A stretch of DNA of 64,000 nt, taken from contig CP046147.1 in NCBI GenBank assembly GCA_029593915.1, forward strand, positions 1,364,001-1,428,000. Reading direction: 5' to 3'. The notes under the pieces were generated by a model. The model searched no databases. It saw only the letters and a program-made list of their open reading frames with translations, and was not told the origin of the DNA. Origin of the DNA: Candidatus Lucifugimonas marina. Lineage in GTDB: Bacteria; Chloroflexota; Dehalococcoidia; Lucifugimonadales; Lucifugimonadaceae. Made by a program: the position numbers and the translations under genes. This document shows, piece by piece, positions 43,746-53,157 of the stretch; position 1 is the first letter of the stretch; the number at the start of each line of letters is the position of its first letter.

Positions 43746-45203
43746 ATGCCCGCACGGAGTTCAACTGTGCCCACTGTTTCTACTCATATGGTTTTACGGG
43801 CTAGTCGAGTGCTGATCCCAGTACTTCTGGTTCTGATCGGCTTGTTGGGAATATTGAATTCCCCTCGAGTGCCGCACGCTTTGGCTCAATCGACAGAGAT
43901 CGCAGATTCCACCTCGGACGTAGTTCTCGTCCGGCTCGATGGTGCTATCGATGGCGTGTCAGCTCGATTTATCAAAAGAGGTATCGAGAGCGCAGAGAGC
44001 CGCGAAGCTGAACTGGTTGTGTTGATGATCGACACACCAGGAGGACTTTTAGATGCCACGAGAGACATCGTAGAAGCGATATTGGGTAGTGATGTGCCTG
44101 TTGTCGTGTACGTCGCTCCTGAGGGCGCACAGGCTGCAAGCGCAGGAACTTTTGTCGGTGCCGCAGCCGACATACTGGCCATGGCTCCTACTACAAACAT
44201 CGGAGCGGCATCAGTAGTGAGTTCGGATGGTTCTGATCTTCCGGACACTATGAATCGTAAAGCGAGCAAGGATGCTGCAGCGTTCATCAGAAGCATCGCG
44301 GAGCGGCGCGGTCGTAATGCACAGGCGCTCGAAGACACGGTATTGAACGCCGATGCATATTCGGCGACCGAAGCTGTTGAATTAGGCGTCGCCGACTTTG
44401 TCGTTGACGATTACCAGCAATTGATTGATTTACTAAATAGCGGGGTGTCTGGCGTAAATGGCGAAGTTCACAATTTCGATCTGAGTGATGTGAACACGAC
44501 TACGATGGATTTGAGTTTGTTGGAGCGTTTGCTCGGGTTCATATCTAACCCTGACATTGCGTTCTTACTAATCTCGCTCGGTGGCCTTGGGGTGATAGTC
44601 GAACTATGGAACCCTGGGCTCTGGATTCCGGGAACATTGGGCGTTTTGTTCTTGATTCTCGGTTGGGCAGGGGTTGGGCAACTGCCATTCTCTTGGGCAG
44701 GGGTTGCGCTGATTCTTCTTTCTTCAGCTCTCTTCTATCTCGAATCTACTGCAGTAGGAATCGGGTACTTCGGCGTTGCTGGGACCATCAGTTTGATTCT
44801 CGGTGGGATATTCCTCGTCGGATTTTTCGGCTCACCCGAAATCCCAGGAGACTCACCAGTTGTCAGTCGATGGCTGCTGGCGATAGTCGCTCTGACTACT
44901 GGTGGATTAGTGTTGTGGTTTGCTTCTGAGCTTCGTAAAACGAAGTATATTTCGCTTTACCAAAGCCCGACCGTAGCTGGGAGTTTGGTCGGTACGATAG
45001 GCGTTGTGTCGTCCGATATGACACCGTCCGGTGAGGTGATCGTGAATGGTGAGCACTGGATGGGCGAACTCGATTTTGAAACCGCTGAAAATGTAGCGGT
45101 GGGAACGGATGTTGAAGTGGTTTCGGTTGACGGCAATTACCTCAAGGTAAAGCCGGTGCGAACTGATTCAAGTGAGAACGACGTATTGAATAGCGACAAG
45201 TAA
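43746..45203 (+). CDS. NfeD-family membrane-bound serine protease (ClpP-class)
   Basis: The 485-residue protein is a full-length NfeD: signal/anchor (about 20-45), a ClpP-like protease domain with IDTPGGLLDAT and catalytic Ser132 in GAQAASAGTF plus a Lys in MNRKASKDAA, then four membrane helices (about 265-405) and a C-terminal OB-fold domain (GVVSSDMTPSGEV). It cleaves membrane-associated substrates, typically acting with the stomatin/SPFH protein encoded next door, as here (38 bases downstream). The start may be this ATG or the one 14 codons later. Confidence 0.92.
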   Translation: MPARSSTVPTVSTHMVLRASRVLIPVLLVLIGLLGILNSPRVPHALAQSTEIADSTSDVVLVRLDGAIDGVSARFIKRGIESAESREAELVVLMIDTPGGLLDATRDIVEAILGSDVPVVVYVAPEGAQAASAGTFVGAAADILAMAPTTNIGAASVVSSDGSDLPDTMNRKASKDAAAFIRSIAERRGRNAQALEDTVLNADAYSATEAVELGVADFVVDDYQQLIDLLNSGVSGVNGEVHNFDLSDVNTTTMDLSLLERLLGFISNPDIAFLLISLGGLGVIVELWNPGLWIPGTLGVLFLILGWAGVGQLPFSWAGVALILLSSALFYLESTAVGIGYFGVAGTISLILGGIFLVGFFGSPEIPGDSPVVSRWLLAIVALTTGGLVLWFASELRKTKYISLYQSPTVAGSLVGTIGVVSSDMTPSGEVIVNGEHWMGELDFETAENVAVGTDVEVVSVDGNYLKVKPVRTDSSENDVLNSDK

Positions 45204-45241
45204 AACTAGGGCAACAATTCGCCCATGACTAGGAGGCTTCG

Positions 45242-46084
45242 ATGGCTTTTATCAATTTCGTTCGAGATTACGAACGGATCGCCCGATTTAGACTTGGGAC
45301 GTTCGAGGGAATGATGGGACCGGGAATCGTATTTTCGCTTCCAATAATTCATCAGATCCAGAAGATTGACACACGTGTAACCGTGTTGGACATTCCTCGA
45401 CAGACCAACATCACAAAGGACAACGCTCCTCTCGATGTCGATTTTCTTGTTTACTTGAGAGTGAACTTGGATGACGCCGAAAAAGCGGTTCTCGAAGTCG
45501 AAGACTACACATCTGCGGTCGTTGGCCTTGCCACTACAACTCTTCGAGCGGTTATTGGTGATATCGACCTCGATGACGTTCTTTCGCAACGTGATCGAAT
45601 CAACGAACTCATTCGGGCTCGACTCGATTCAGAGACTGCACGTTGGGGAATCAAGGTCACAAACGTTGAAATTCGTGAGATCGACCCGCCAAGAGACATT
45701 CAGGAAGCGATGAACCGTCAGATGTCGGCGGAGCGTGTTCGAAGAGCGGTTGTTCTTGAGGCCGACGGTACCAAAGAAGCGGCTGTCACAGTCGCCGAAG
45801 GTGAGAAGCAGTCAGCTATCCTAAAGGCAGAGGGTGCCCGCCAGGCAGAAATCCTCGCTGCTGAAGGTGACCAACAGGCTGCTGTCCTTCGAGCGCAGGG
45901 GTATGCGGATGCATTAAAAGCCATTCACGGGGTGGCTTCAGGTGTTGATGCCAACACAATGACTCTGCAATACGTCGACGCTTTGAAGGAGCTTGGGGCA
46001 GCGGACTCAACCAAATTCGTCCTGCCGCTAGAGCTAACCAAAATGCTTGGAAATCTCGGTGATTTGACGTCACAGGACGACTGA
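45242..46084 (+). CDS. SPFH/stomatin-like (slipin) protein without the usual N-terminal membrane hairpin
   Basis: The 280-residue protein has the SPFH/Band 7 domain (VRDYERIARFRLGTFEGMMGPG; VTVLDIPRQTNITKDNAPLDVD; WGIKVTNVEIREIDPP) followed by an Ala/Glu-rich helical oligomerisation region (about 175-235). Typical slipins begin with a hydrophobic segment of 20-30 residues; here the domain starts at residue 2, so membrane attachment probably depends on NfeD. AGGAGG lies 8 bases upstream of the ATG, supporting this start. It forms a two-gene operon with the NfeD gene and is followed by hairpins. Confidence 0.92.
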   Translation: MAFINFVRDYERIARFRLGTFEGMMGPGIVFSLPIIHQIQKIDTRVTVLDIPRQTNITKDNAPLDVDFLVYLRVNLDDAEKAVLEVEDYTSAVVGLATTTLRAVIGDIDLDDVLSQRDRINELIRARLDSETARWGIKVTNVEIREIDPPRDIQEAMNRQMSAERVRRAVVLEADGTKEAAVTVAEGEKQSAILKAEGARQAEILAAEGDQQAAVLRAQGYADALKAIHGVASGVDANTMTLQYVDALKELGAADSTKFVLPLELTKMLGNLGDLTSQDD

Positions 46085-46093
46085 TCTTTTCGG

Positions 46094-46128
46094 GCAGATT
46101 CTTGGGGTGAATTTCCCCCAGAATCTGC
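46094..46128 (+). other. Stem-loop after the SPFH gene
   Basis: GCAGATTCTTGGGG and CCCCCAGAATCTGC pair around a 7-base loop. There is no strong T run, so it looks like a 3' stabilising or processing hairpin rather than a terminator. Confidence 0.6.
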
Positions 46129-46157
46129 TTGTTAGAGCGGGATAAATCAGGCGTGTT

Positions 46158-46195
46158 AGGCACGAAATGAAATCTTTCATTTCGTGCCTTTTTTC
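46158..46195 (+). terminator. Strong intrinsic terminator after the NfeD/SPFH operon
   Basis: AGGCACGAAATGAAA and TTTCATTTCGTGCCT are perfect complements (15 bp) with a tiny loop and a T6 tail. Confidence 0.92.
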
Positions 46196-47085
46196 GTCTC
46201 TGAAAATGTGCCGGCTTGTGAATTTCGGTAGAAAAATCAGAAAAATTCAAAAAGGATGAAATCAAGTTCAAATCGAGAATTCTTACAGACGGATTACATG
46301 CAAAACACAACGGTAAAGACTCTGGTTCAGGATGAAAGATTGCGCCGGTCCAGCAACGGCCAGTTGCGCCGCTAAGTACAACGATTTTGAGGCTCCATCT
46401 GCACCAGCTAGTCAGGCGCAAATAATGACATGTGAAAATTCACGCCGCGAGCGGTCAAATGTAATGAAATGGTTCAGCAATTTTCCTGAGTCCATCAGGC
46501 CGGCAAAAATAGCCGCACGGAGACTGCTACATGGTCAATCAAGAACGAAACAAATAACGGTAAAGGCGGAGAAAATTTCGGAGATTGTTGCGAAACCTCT
46601 TAATCACTAATGACCAGCCGTGTCGATGGAGAGCCGTGTGCACGACTCAAATGCGCTCCTTGATGCATGAAGAATGCGTGTGTTAGCTCTCCGGGGGGGC
46701 ACGGACCGAGCATTTACGCTGAAGATCAGAATCTAGTTACGCCGCATCATGAGAGTTGACCGATAAATCGTAATAGAGACCATTCTTAATGCTCCACATG
46801 GCCACCGCACCTTCGAACAACCAACACTAGAACAGGTAACCAAGCGAATCAACAACTTGAAATGCCGGGCTTGCGCTTGCGCTCCGGCAGTAATGCGGCG
46901 CATAATGGGGCGTATTGCGAAAATAAGCGGCGTGAAAAATGGTGAAACGCTGGACTGGTGTTGATGTGTTGTGTGGTGGTGAAGCGTTCCTGTCAGTGGG
47001 GGTGAGCCGGAATGCTCTGGTGTCCACGGCATGAGCTCTCCGGCTGTTGCTGGCGGGTTTTGTATCTGTAGTAAGGAATCGTTTG
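46196..47085. other. 890-base intergenic region without a clear gene
   Basis: Short frames on both strands have no recognisable features or RBS. I see a possible hairpin at 47005-47045 (AGCCGGA/TCCGGCT), a possible TGCCGG/CCGGCA hairpin near 46863-46890 and a long-range GGAGAGC/GCTCTCC pair (about 46627 and 46686). It is unusually long for this gene-dense window and could hold a structured RNA, but none matches a family I know. Confidence 0.5.
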
Positions 47086-47916
47086 ATGGCAAAACTAGGT
47101 GATTTCGAGTTCCCTGAAATCGGATTAGTAGAAAGTATCGAATTAGGCAAAAAGATCGCTCGCGAATTTGCCGGTGAAGTCTCTCGCCAAGGTTTAGCTA
47201 GATCTCTGGGTATGTCAGAGCGTGGCGGCGCATTTTCTGCACGTCTCGGAGCTCTGCGTATGTGGGGCGTTGCAGGAGGTCGAAGTAGGGTTCGGGTCAC
47301 TCGGGACGGCTTGAGGGCCGTTACGCCGCTCTCTGCGAATGAGAGCGAGGATGCCCGCATTCAACTGTCACGCAACGTCGCACTCTTCGTCGAAATGTCC
47401 AAACGACTTGGTGATGAACCTTATGCACAAGATAGATTTGCTGTTCTTCTCGAAGAGTTAAGTGGTGCCGACCGTTCTGAAGTCGCTCGTCGGCTCGCTT
47501 TGATCGACCGTGTATTCAGTGAGGCCCGTCCATATCTACCGAAGGATGGAGCAGACGGCTTTTCTGAATCCATAGGGCAGCCTACAGATGGAACAACTGT
47601 CACATCGACTTCCATACCATCATCCGAGAACGACTATCTCGGAAATGCGCCTATCCACAGCTCTGGTGTCCCAAATGAAAGTGTGCGGTCTGCTGCAGAG
47701 CCACAGAATCCTGCGCATGCGACACCGGCAGGTGATCGGATTGAACTCGGACTGCCAGATGGAAAGCTTTCGTTACCGGAGACACTGGCGAATCTCGATG
47801 CGGCTCTCACGGTGCTTTGGGCACGTCGACAGCTAGTCGCTGCTATCGATGCTGCAGAGGGCAAAGCAACGCCTCAGCCTCCGCGGGACTTCTCGGGGCA
47901 ATCTGCACGACGATAG
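47086..47916 (+). CDS. Winged-helix-like protein with an acidic/Ser-rich linker, function unknown
   Basis: The 276-residue protein begins with MAKLGDFEFPE and has a possible winged-helix region (residues about 30-75: RQGLARSLGMSERGGAFSARLGA then VRVTRDGLRAV, a likely recognition helix and wing). A helical segment of about 60 residues follows (82-145), then a low-complexity Ser/Pro/Thr/Gly linker (about 155-215) and a C-terminal Ala/Leu helix. There is no signal peptide. AAGGA lies upstream of the ATG at 47086. I do not recognise a family; a DNA-binding regulator or plasmid-partition-like protein is possible. Confidence 0.65.
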   Translation: MAKLGDFEFPEIGLVESIELGKKIAREFAGEVSRQGLARSLGMSERGGAFSARLGALRMWGVAGGRSRVRVTRDGLRAVTPLSANESEDARIQLSRNVALFVEMSKRLGDEPYAQDRFAVLLEELSGADRSEVARRLALIDRVFSEARPYLPKDGADGFSESIGQPTDGTTVTSTSIPSSENDYLGNAPIHSSGVPNESVRSAAEPQNPAHATPAGDRIELGLPDGKLSLPETLANLDAALTVLWARRQLVAAIDAAEGKATPQPPRDFSGQSARR

Positions 47917-47918
47917 TT

Positions 47919-48881
47919 TTAAGGCTTTAGTAATACCTTCTGCACGCCTGGTCCGGGTATCGCAGCCGCCTCGTAAGCTTCTTGAACTTCGTCCATGGGG
48001 ATAACATGGCTAACAATCGGTGTTAGATCGAGTCGCCTAATTTGCATCGCTGTAACGATTTTCTTGGCATCTTCAACCGTTGGCCAAGCTGCCGTCGATA
48101 TCGTCACGCCTTCAGGAAAAAGTGTCCCACTTTCAGCTACGCGTGCAGGACCATACGATTCTGAGAAAATCACTGACCCACCGGGCTTGACCAGAGCAGC
48201 TACCGGTTCGAATCCGGAGTATTCGCTTGTGGAGCCAACTAGAACGACATCAGCTTGTTGGGGTGGTAGCTGGTCGGATGATCTGAATGTGCTCATGGCG
48301 AACTGTGAGGCAAGCGTGTTTCGTGCTGCGTGATCTTCCACCGCTACAAGATTTTCAACTGATTTGGCGTTTTTCAGCGCTATTAATGCGGTCATCCCAA
48401 TTGGGTCACATCCGACCACTGCGACTGATGGAGCTGAGAGGCTGAGTGCTTGTGCCGCCGTGTTCACGCCGATACCGGCAGTTCCACCGGCCAGCACTGC
48501 TCGTTCTTCCCCTGATTCTGCGATTTTGGTCAGCGTCCTATCAGCGTCGGGGACCCGAACATACTCGGCATGTCCGCCGGGAAGTGTGTTTGATCCGAAC
48601 AACGCTGATTGTCCGTTTGCGCTGATGTGACAAACGGTATTTGTAACTAGATCATCTAGTTCGACCTTAGCAACGTCTTCGCCGGTTTCTACGACCAGCC
48701 CCGCAAATTCGCCACCAGGAACGATTCTTTCCGAACCAACGCTCAGAAATCGCTCAACATCCCAAGGGCCAATGGCTGCGGTGGTTACGAGAACAATTGC
48801 GTCACCGGGATCACGAAGGGTAGGGCGAGGAATATCGATTAGTTCGGCGCGGCGGTAGCCAGGAAACGAGACTGCTTGCAT
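47919..48881 (-). CDS. Medium-chain dehydrogenase/reductase-like protein without the zinc ligands
   Basis: The 320-residue MDR-fold protein has a GroES-like N-terminal domain, Rossmann segment (VAVVGCDPIGMTALIAL) and a typical C-terminus (MDEVQEAYEAA). The Zn-binding Cys of the usual GICGSD motif is absent (AAIGPWDVE) and the His of the GHE motif is Gly (GGEFAG), and no structural-zinc cysteine cluster is visible. It is therefore a zinc-free MDR, like quinone-oxidoreductase-type members, probably NAD(P)-dependent. It is the last gene after uvrC (6 bases apart). Substrate unknown. Confidence 0.85.
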   Translation of the reverse strand: MQAVSFPGYRRAELIDIPRPTLRDPGDAIVLVTTAAIGPWDVERFLSVGSERIVPGGEFAGLVVETGEDVAKVELDDLVTNTVCHISANGQSALFGSNTLPGGHAEYVRVPDADRTLTKIAESGEERAVLAGGTAGIGVNTAAQALSLSAPSVAVVGCDPIGMTALIALKNAKSVENLVAVEDHAARNTLASQFAMSTFRSSDQLPPQQADVVLVGSTSEYSGFEPVAALVKPGGSVIFSESYGPARVAESGTLFPEGVTISTAAWPTVEDAKKIVTAMQIRRLDLTPIVSHVIPMDEVQEAYEAAAIPGPGVQKVLLKP

Positions 48882-48887
48882 TTGGGG

Positions 48888-50756
48888 TTAGAGATGCTCT
48901 TTGATTTGGCGGGCTACTTTTTCAGTCATGCCAGGCGCTGCAGCGATCTGATCTTCAGATGCCTCGCGAATTCCTTTGACCGAACCGAAAGTGCGAATCA
49001 GCATCTTACGCCGTTTTGGTCCGACGCCGGGAACGAGATCAAGCGCAGATTTCACAGATGATTTTCCTCTCAGATTTCGATGGAAAGTAATAGCGAATCT
49101 GTGCGCTTCATCTCGGGCGCGCTGCAACAAGAATAATCCCTGTGAATTTCTGGGCATTATCACTGGCTCAGCGGCGTCTGGGAGAAAAATCTCTTCTTCT
49201 CTCTTTGCGATGGAGGCTAGTTGGATATCTTGGAGCCCGAGGTGAAGCATTGCTTCTACAGCGGAAGAGAGCTGGCCTTTTCCACCATCGATCAATACGA
49301 GATCTGGCGAGGCGGCAAAACTGGCATTCTCTTCTCCACCTTCTCTAGCATTCTTTAGGCGACTGAATCGACGAGTGAGCACTTCTTTCATCGAAGCGAA
49401 ATCATCGTTGCCGTCGTGGCTTTTGATCTTGAAACGGCGATAGTCAGAAGATAGCGGCTTTCCCTCTTTGAATACCGACATGCTAGCGACCGTGTTTGTG
49501 CCCTGGATGTGAGATATGTCATAGCACTCAATTCGGCTGGGCAGGTGGGGCAGGTTGAGTTGCTCCTGCAGTTCCGACATCGCTGATTCCATGCGAGTTG
49601 AGTCTGATATCCACTTCAACTTGAGCTGTTCAAGCCCTTGAGCAGCATTGTCGCTGACCATTTGGAGCAACCGACGTTTTGCCCCTCGCTGAGGAGTTGC
49701 TATTTCGACCGGCCCATCGCGCCGGGTCTCAAGCCATTCTTGAATAACCTGTTCACGACTAATTTGTTCTGGCACAAGTACACGTCTTGGTACGTGAGAC
49801 GCCGATGTGTAGAACTGCTCTATGAATCGTGCGAGGATCTCGTCACCTGATTCATCTCGAGTCCCGCTCATAGTGAAATGGTCACGTCCGACTAGATTTC
49901 CTTGCCGTACGAAGAAGATTTCAACCCAAGCCTCTTCACCGCCGTAGGCGGCACCGATCACATCGAGGTTTTCACGACCCAAACCGACGACCTTCTGACC
50001 TTCGTAAACCCTCTCGATAGCCTTTAATCGATCCCGTAAGGCTCCGGCACGTTCGAACTCGAGTTCGTCAGATGCTTGATGCATAGCTGCTTCGAGTTCA
50101 GAAACGACTTCCTTCGTGTTCCCTTCGAGGAACATTAAGACCTGATCGATGACCTTTGAATAGTCAACCTGTGAAGCGTAACCGGTGCACGGTGCCACAC
50201 ATCGCTTGATGTGGAACTCCAGACACGGACGATCATCGGTTCCTGTAATTGCTTTCGTGCAAGAACGATAGGGGAACAGTCGTTTCAGTAGATCCAGCGT
50301 CTTCCGCACACTTCCGGCGGATGCGAATGGGCCGAAGTAGCGCGCCCCGTCATTGGCGGTTCTGCGAGTCACATAAACCCGTGGAAAATCTTCTGCTAAG
50401 TCGACTTTGATATACGGGTACGTCTTGTCGTCTTTGAGCCGTACGTTGAATCGCGGCTTGTGCTTCTTGATGAGGGAGTTTTCAAGAAGGAGAGCCTCTT
50501 GTTCCGACTCAGTGACGATGAACTCGAAATCGGCGATTCTCGACACAAGTTCAGTAGTCTTTGCATCGAGGTTCTTCTTGGAGCCAAAGTAAGAACGAAG
50601 TCGATTCCTGAGCGACGAGGATTTGCCGACGTATAGGACTTTTCCACTCGAATCGCGATGAATGTAAACCCCGGGTTTGAGCGGGACCGCTGCGAGCCTA
50701 GTTGAGAATGTTCTTGTGGATGCAGGCAATTGAAAAGTAGGCCGTCCAAATCTCAA
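48888..50756 (-). CDS. uvrC: Excinuclease ABC subunit C
   Basis: The 622-residue protein is full length. It has the N-terminal GIY-YIG nuclease domain (GVYIHRDSSGKVLYVGKSSSLRNRL) for the 3' incision, a UVR motif for UvrB binding near 215-250, a C-terminal RNase H-like nuclease domain (ECYDISHIQGTNTVASM; DLVLIDGGKGQL) for the 5' incision and a helix-hairpin-helix pair at the end (VPGVGPKRRKMLI). It performs the dual incision of nucleotide-excision repair with UvrA and UvrB, which are not in the window. It starts with TTG at 50756; no ATG is available nearby. Confidence 0.96.
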   Translation of the reverse strand: MRFGRPTFQLPASTRTFSTRLAAVPLKPGVYIHRDSSGKVLYVGKSSSLRNRLRSYFGSKKNLDAKTTELVSRIADFEFIVTESEQEALLLENSLIKKHKPRFNVRLKDDKTYPYIKVDLAEDFPRVYVTRRTANDGARYFGPFASAGSVRKTLDLLKRLFPYRSCTKAITGTDDRPCLEFHIKRCVAPCTGYASQVDYSKVIDQVLMFLEGNTKEVVSELEAAMHQASDELEFERAGALRDRLKAIERVYEGQKVVGLGRENLDVIGAAYGGEEAWVEIFFVRQGNLVGRDHFTMSGTRDESGDEILARFIEQFYTSASHVPRRVLVPEQISREQVIQEWLETRRDGPVEIATPQRGAKRRLLQMVSDNAAQGLEQLKLKWISDSTRMESAMSELQEQLNLPHLPSRIECYDISHIQGTNTVASMSVFKEGKPLSSDYRRFKIKSHDGNDDFASMKEVLTRRFSRLKNAREGGEENASFAASPDLVLIDGGKGQLSSAVEAMLHLGLQDIQLASIAKREEEIFLPDAAEPVIMPRNSQGLFLLQRARDEAHRFAITFHRNLRGKSSVKSALDLVPGVGPKRRKMLIRTFGSVKGIREASEDQIAAAPGMTEKVARQIKEHL

Positions 50757-50842
50757 TGAATCGGGACGGCCATCTCACAGAACCATTTTATTGTTCGAAT
50801 TTCACTTCAAAATCTGGGAAATGAGATTCGATTTACGTTGGG

Positions 50843-51121
50843 CTAGAGAGCGAACGTAAGAACTACAAGCGCAACAACAAGCACACCCGAGAGAGTTCCC
50901 ATTTTCTTGAGTTCTGCCGAGAGTGATCGAGTGTAGATCTCCGACCGTACGCTGGCACGCTGAGTTGTTCGCTGTACTCGTGCACGGGCCTGCGGAGCCG
51001 AACTTCCCTCAGGAGAGGCAGAGTCTGTGTTGCCCACTGAATCGTTGTTTTCAGGGCGCTGTGACTGCACAAACACGTTAGGTTTGGATGGTCGGCGATT
51101 CTTGCGAGTGTTCTTTGGCAT
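50843..51121 (-). CDS. Small basic protein with a C-terminal membrane anchor, function unknown
   Basis: The 92-residue product is Arg/Lys- and Ser-rich for the first 70 residues (probably disordered) and ends with one hydrophobic helix (MGTLSGVLVVALVVLTFAL). It resembles a tail-anchored protein facing the cytoplasm. It lies between the CMP-kinase-like gene (27 bases) and uvrC (86 bases), all on the minus strand. I recognise no family. Confidence 0.65.
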   Translation of the reverse strand: MPKNTRKNRRPSKPNVFVQSQRPENNDSVGNTDSASPEGSSAPQARARVQRTTQRASVRSEIYTRSLSAELKKMGTLSGVLVVALVVLTFAL

Positions 51122-51148
51122 TTCGTTCCGGTTGCTTATAGAGCGATG

Positions 51149-51907
51149 TTATTCAGAGGTAGGTTCAGATTGTGCGAACGTCGAATCCGCCCATTTCAAA
51201 CCTTTTTCAGACATGACTTTCGCTGCGTCGATTGTCACTTGTGTAGCGTATTCCAGCGAGACGTCTGAAGTGTTCCACATGAAATGATACAAGAACGGAT
51301 CGATTGGGCTAGATTCAAATGCACGCTCAAAATAGCGATGTTGCGCTAAATCAGTGTGTTCGATCAGCGATTCTGCCTCATCTGCGCTGTCGAGTCGCAT
51401 CTGCTGTTGAACTCGTTTGATTCGATCTTCCATCTTCGCAACGACTCCTACGCGGAGCACTGCCGGATTATCGTGCAAGATCGCAGCGCCGCCTCTTCCC
51501 AGCAGTACAACGTTCCCGATTTCAGCGAGGTCGTTGATTACTTCGGCTGCAGTATCGATGAAATGCTGCTCGTCGACCTCTTCAGCGCTAGTGTGTGGAG
51601 CTTCTTCCATCTCGGAGTAGGGGCGAGCGAGAAGTTGTTCGATTCCAGGACCAAAGTACGGATCACCACCCATGCCAGCTACGGCTGACCGATGGAGCAT
51701 TCTCTGGATAGCCTGTGCGAACCTATTTGCAAGAGAAGGAACGCGGCTTTCTTGATCGGCGAGAGCATTGACGGTCGCACCGACTTTCTTGGCGATGTCG
51801 GCGAGCATAAGTCGATCGACAAAGTCTAAGTCCATCTCTCTGGCGACCATCCGCCCTAGATCTGGACCACCAGCGCCGAGTCGTCCTTCAATCGTGATAA
51901 CAGTCAA
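51149..51907 (-). CDS. Cytidylate-kinase-like family protein
   Basis: The 252-residue protein has the layout of the stand-alone cytidylate-kinase-like family: a P-loop start (ITIEGRLGAGG) in which the usual Lys of GxxxxGK[ST] is replaced by Gly, then DFVDRLMLADIAKKVG, and the later VVLLGRGGAAILHD and LRVGVVAKMEDRIKRV segments. Such proteins are related to CMP kinases but have altered P-loops and unproved function. It lies 20 bases downstream of the xer gene and upstream of the small membrane protein gene, probably in one operon. Confidence 0.87.
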   Translation of the reverse strand: MTVITIEGRLGAGGPDLGRMVAREMDLDFVDRLMLADIAKKVGATVNALADQESRVPSLANRFAQAIQRMLHRSAVAGMGGDPYFGPGIEQLLARPYSEMEEAPHTSAEEVDEQHFIDTAAEVINDLAEIGNVVLLGRGGAAILHDNPAVLRVGVVAKMEDRIKRVQQQMRLDSADEAESLIEHTDLAQHRYFERAFESSPIDPFLYHFMWNTSDVSLEYATQVTIDAAKVMSEKGLKWADSTFAQSEPTSE

Positions 51908-51927
51908 TTTGACCTCCGAATACCAGA

Positions 51928-52824
51928 TCAGGCTCGGGGGTGAGCCTTCGCATACTCGCTACGAACATGATCGTTCGAGAGGTGAGTATATATTTGCGTC
52001 GTCGCTATGCTCGAATGGCCGAGCAATTCCTGAACGTGCCGAAGACTCGCACCGCCGTGCAATAGGTGAGTGGCGAAACTATGCCGCAGCATGTGTGGTG
52101 TGATCTTAGACGAAATACCGACCTTAATGGCAAGTTTGTTGAGTCGTAACCAGTACGCTTGGCGCGTTAATCGTGTTCCACGGCGGTTTAAGAACAATGC
52201 TTCTTCACTTGTATCCCGAATATGCGCAGATCGAGAGTACGTGATGTACTCAGCTATTGATTCGACAGCGCTTTCGTATATCGGAATGACTCGTTCCTTC
52301 GAACCCTTGCCGATTGTTCGTACGATTCCAGCATCGAGATCGACGTCTCTTAGATCGAGACCAACGAGTTCAGATACTCGCAGGCCGGCGGCGTACATCA
52401 GCTCAACCATCGCAATATCACGAGCCTCTTCCGCTGTGTCTGTATCTGACGCAGCGTCGAGAAGAAGATCTACTTCTTCAATGGTTAGAGCTTTAGGTAG
52501 CGATTGACCAGCTTTGGGCTGTCGAACGTCCGTTAGGGGATTTTCATCGATGATCTGCTCCTGATGCAGGAACTTGAAGAACGATTTTACTGCAGCTATC
52601 TTGCGAGATTTGGTCGAAGGTGCATACCCACGTTCATCGAGATCGAGTAGGTACGAGCGAATGTCTGACTCACTGACGTTGTTCCAGTGAGAGCCTGATT
52701 TGTCGTTTTCAACAAGAAAAACGTGAAGAGACGAGAGGTCATTTCGATAGGCAGACAGCGTGTGACCAGAATGACCGCGCTCGACGGATAGGTAGTTTAT
52801 GAACGATTCAAGTTCAGCAAGCAC
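51928..52824 (-). CDS. Tyrosine recombinase, XerC/XerD family
   Basis: The 298-residue protein has the N-terminal core-binding domain (FINYLSVERGHSGHTLSAYRNDL) and the catalytic domain with Arg in AAGLRVSEL, Lys region after IGKGSKERVIPI, HMLRHSFATHLLHGG (His-x-x-Arg), LGHSSIATTQIYTH (His and nucleophilic Tyr). Length and sequence match XerC/D, which resolve chromosome dimers at dif. It heads a chain of minus-strand housekeeping genes, so it is chromosomal Xer rather than an integrase of a mobile element. Whether it is XerC or XerD cannot be decided here. Confidence 0.94.
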   Translation of the reverse strand: MLAELESFINYLSVERGHSGHTLSAYRNDLSSLHVFLVENDKSGSHWNNVSESDIRSYLLDLDERGYAPSTKSRKIAAVKSFFKFLHQEQIIDENPLTDVRQPKAGQSLPKALTIEEVDLLLDAASDTDTAEEARDIAMVELMYAAGLRVSELVGLDLRDVDLDAGIVRTIGKGSKERVIPIYESAVESIAEYITYSRSAHIRDTSEEALFLNRRGTRLTRQAYWLRLNKLAIKVGISSKITPHMLRHSFATHLLHGGASLRHVQELLGHSSIATTQIYTHLSNDHVRSEYAKAHPRA

Positions 52825-53157
52825 TGGGAAAGTCTCTTCGGTGGATTCGTCCTAAGATCGCTGGTTGCCAGCGTACTGAAGCACCGTGATTAGCCGCAGA
52901 TCAGAAGGCGCACCGATATTTGAAAATTTATGACATATGTCGTCGTGCGGACTGGGGAATCCGAACGTTGTAGCCAGGCGCTGCAGGCTTGAACTGGCTA
53001 AAACTAATGTTTGATTCGCTCTGGGGCGAAACCTAGAATCGTGTTGATTGCGTAGACTCACTTGAACACATTGAATCTGATTCACTCGTTGATCATCTAA
53101 AAAATCGTGCGAGTCAATGTCTCGTCACGAATAACTTCAAAGGCTGAGCGCTAGTAA
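52825..53157. other. Intergenic region between xer and lgt
   Basis: I see no convincing gene. The only frame on the minus strand (52852-53085) has no recognisable features. The region carries divergent promoters presumably; no hairpin or dif-like site stands out by eye. Confidence 0.5.

Noticed and set aside
46332..46610. 92-codon frame in the large gap as a gene
   Set aside because: No RBS or family features; composition is unlike neighbouring coding regions.
51928..52824. Tyrosine recombinase as integrase of a mobile element
   Set aside because: Length and motifs match XerC/D, it is in an operon of housekeeping genes, and there are no att sites, phage or other mobile genes.
52852..53085. 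77-codon minus-strand frame upstream of lgt
   Set aside because: No start context and no recognisable features.
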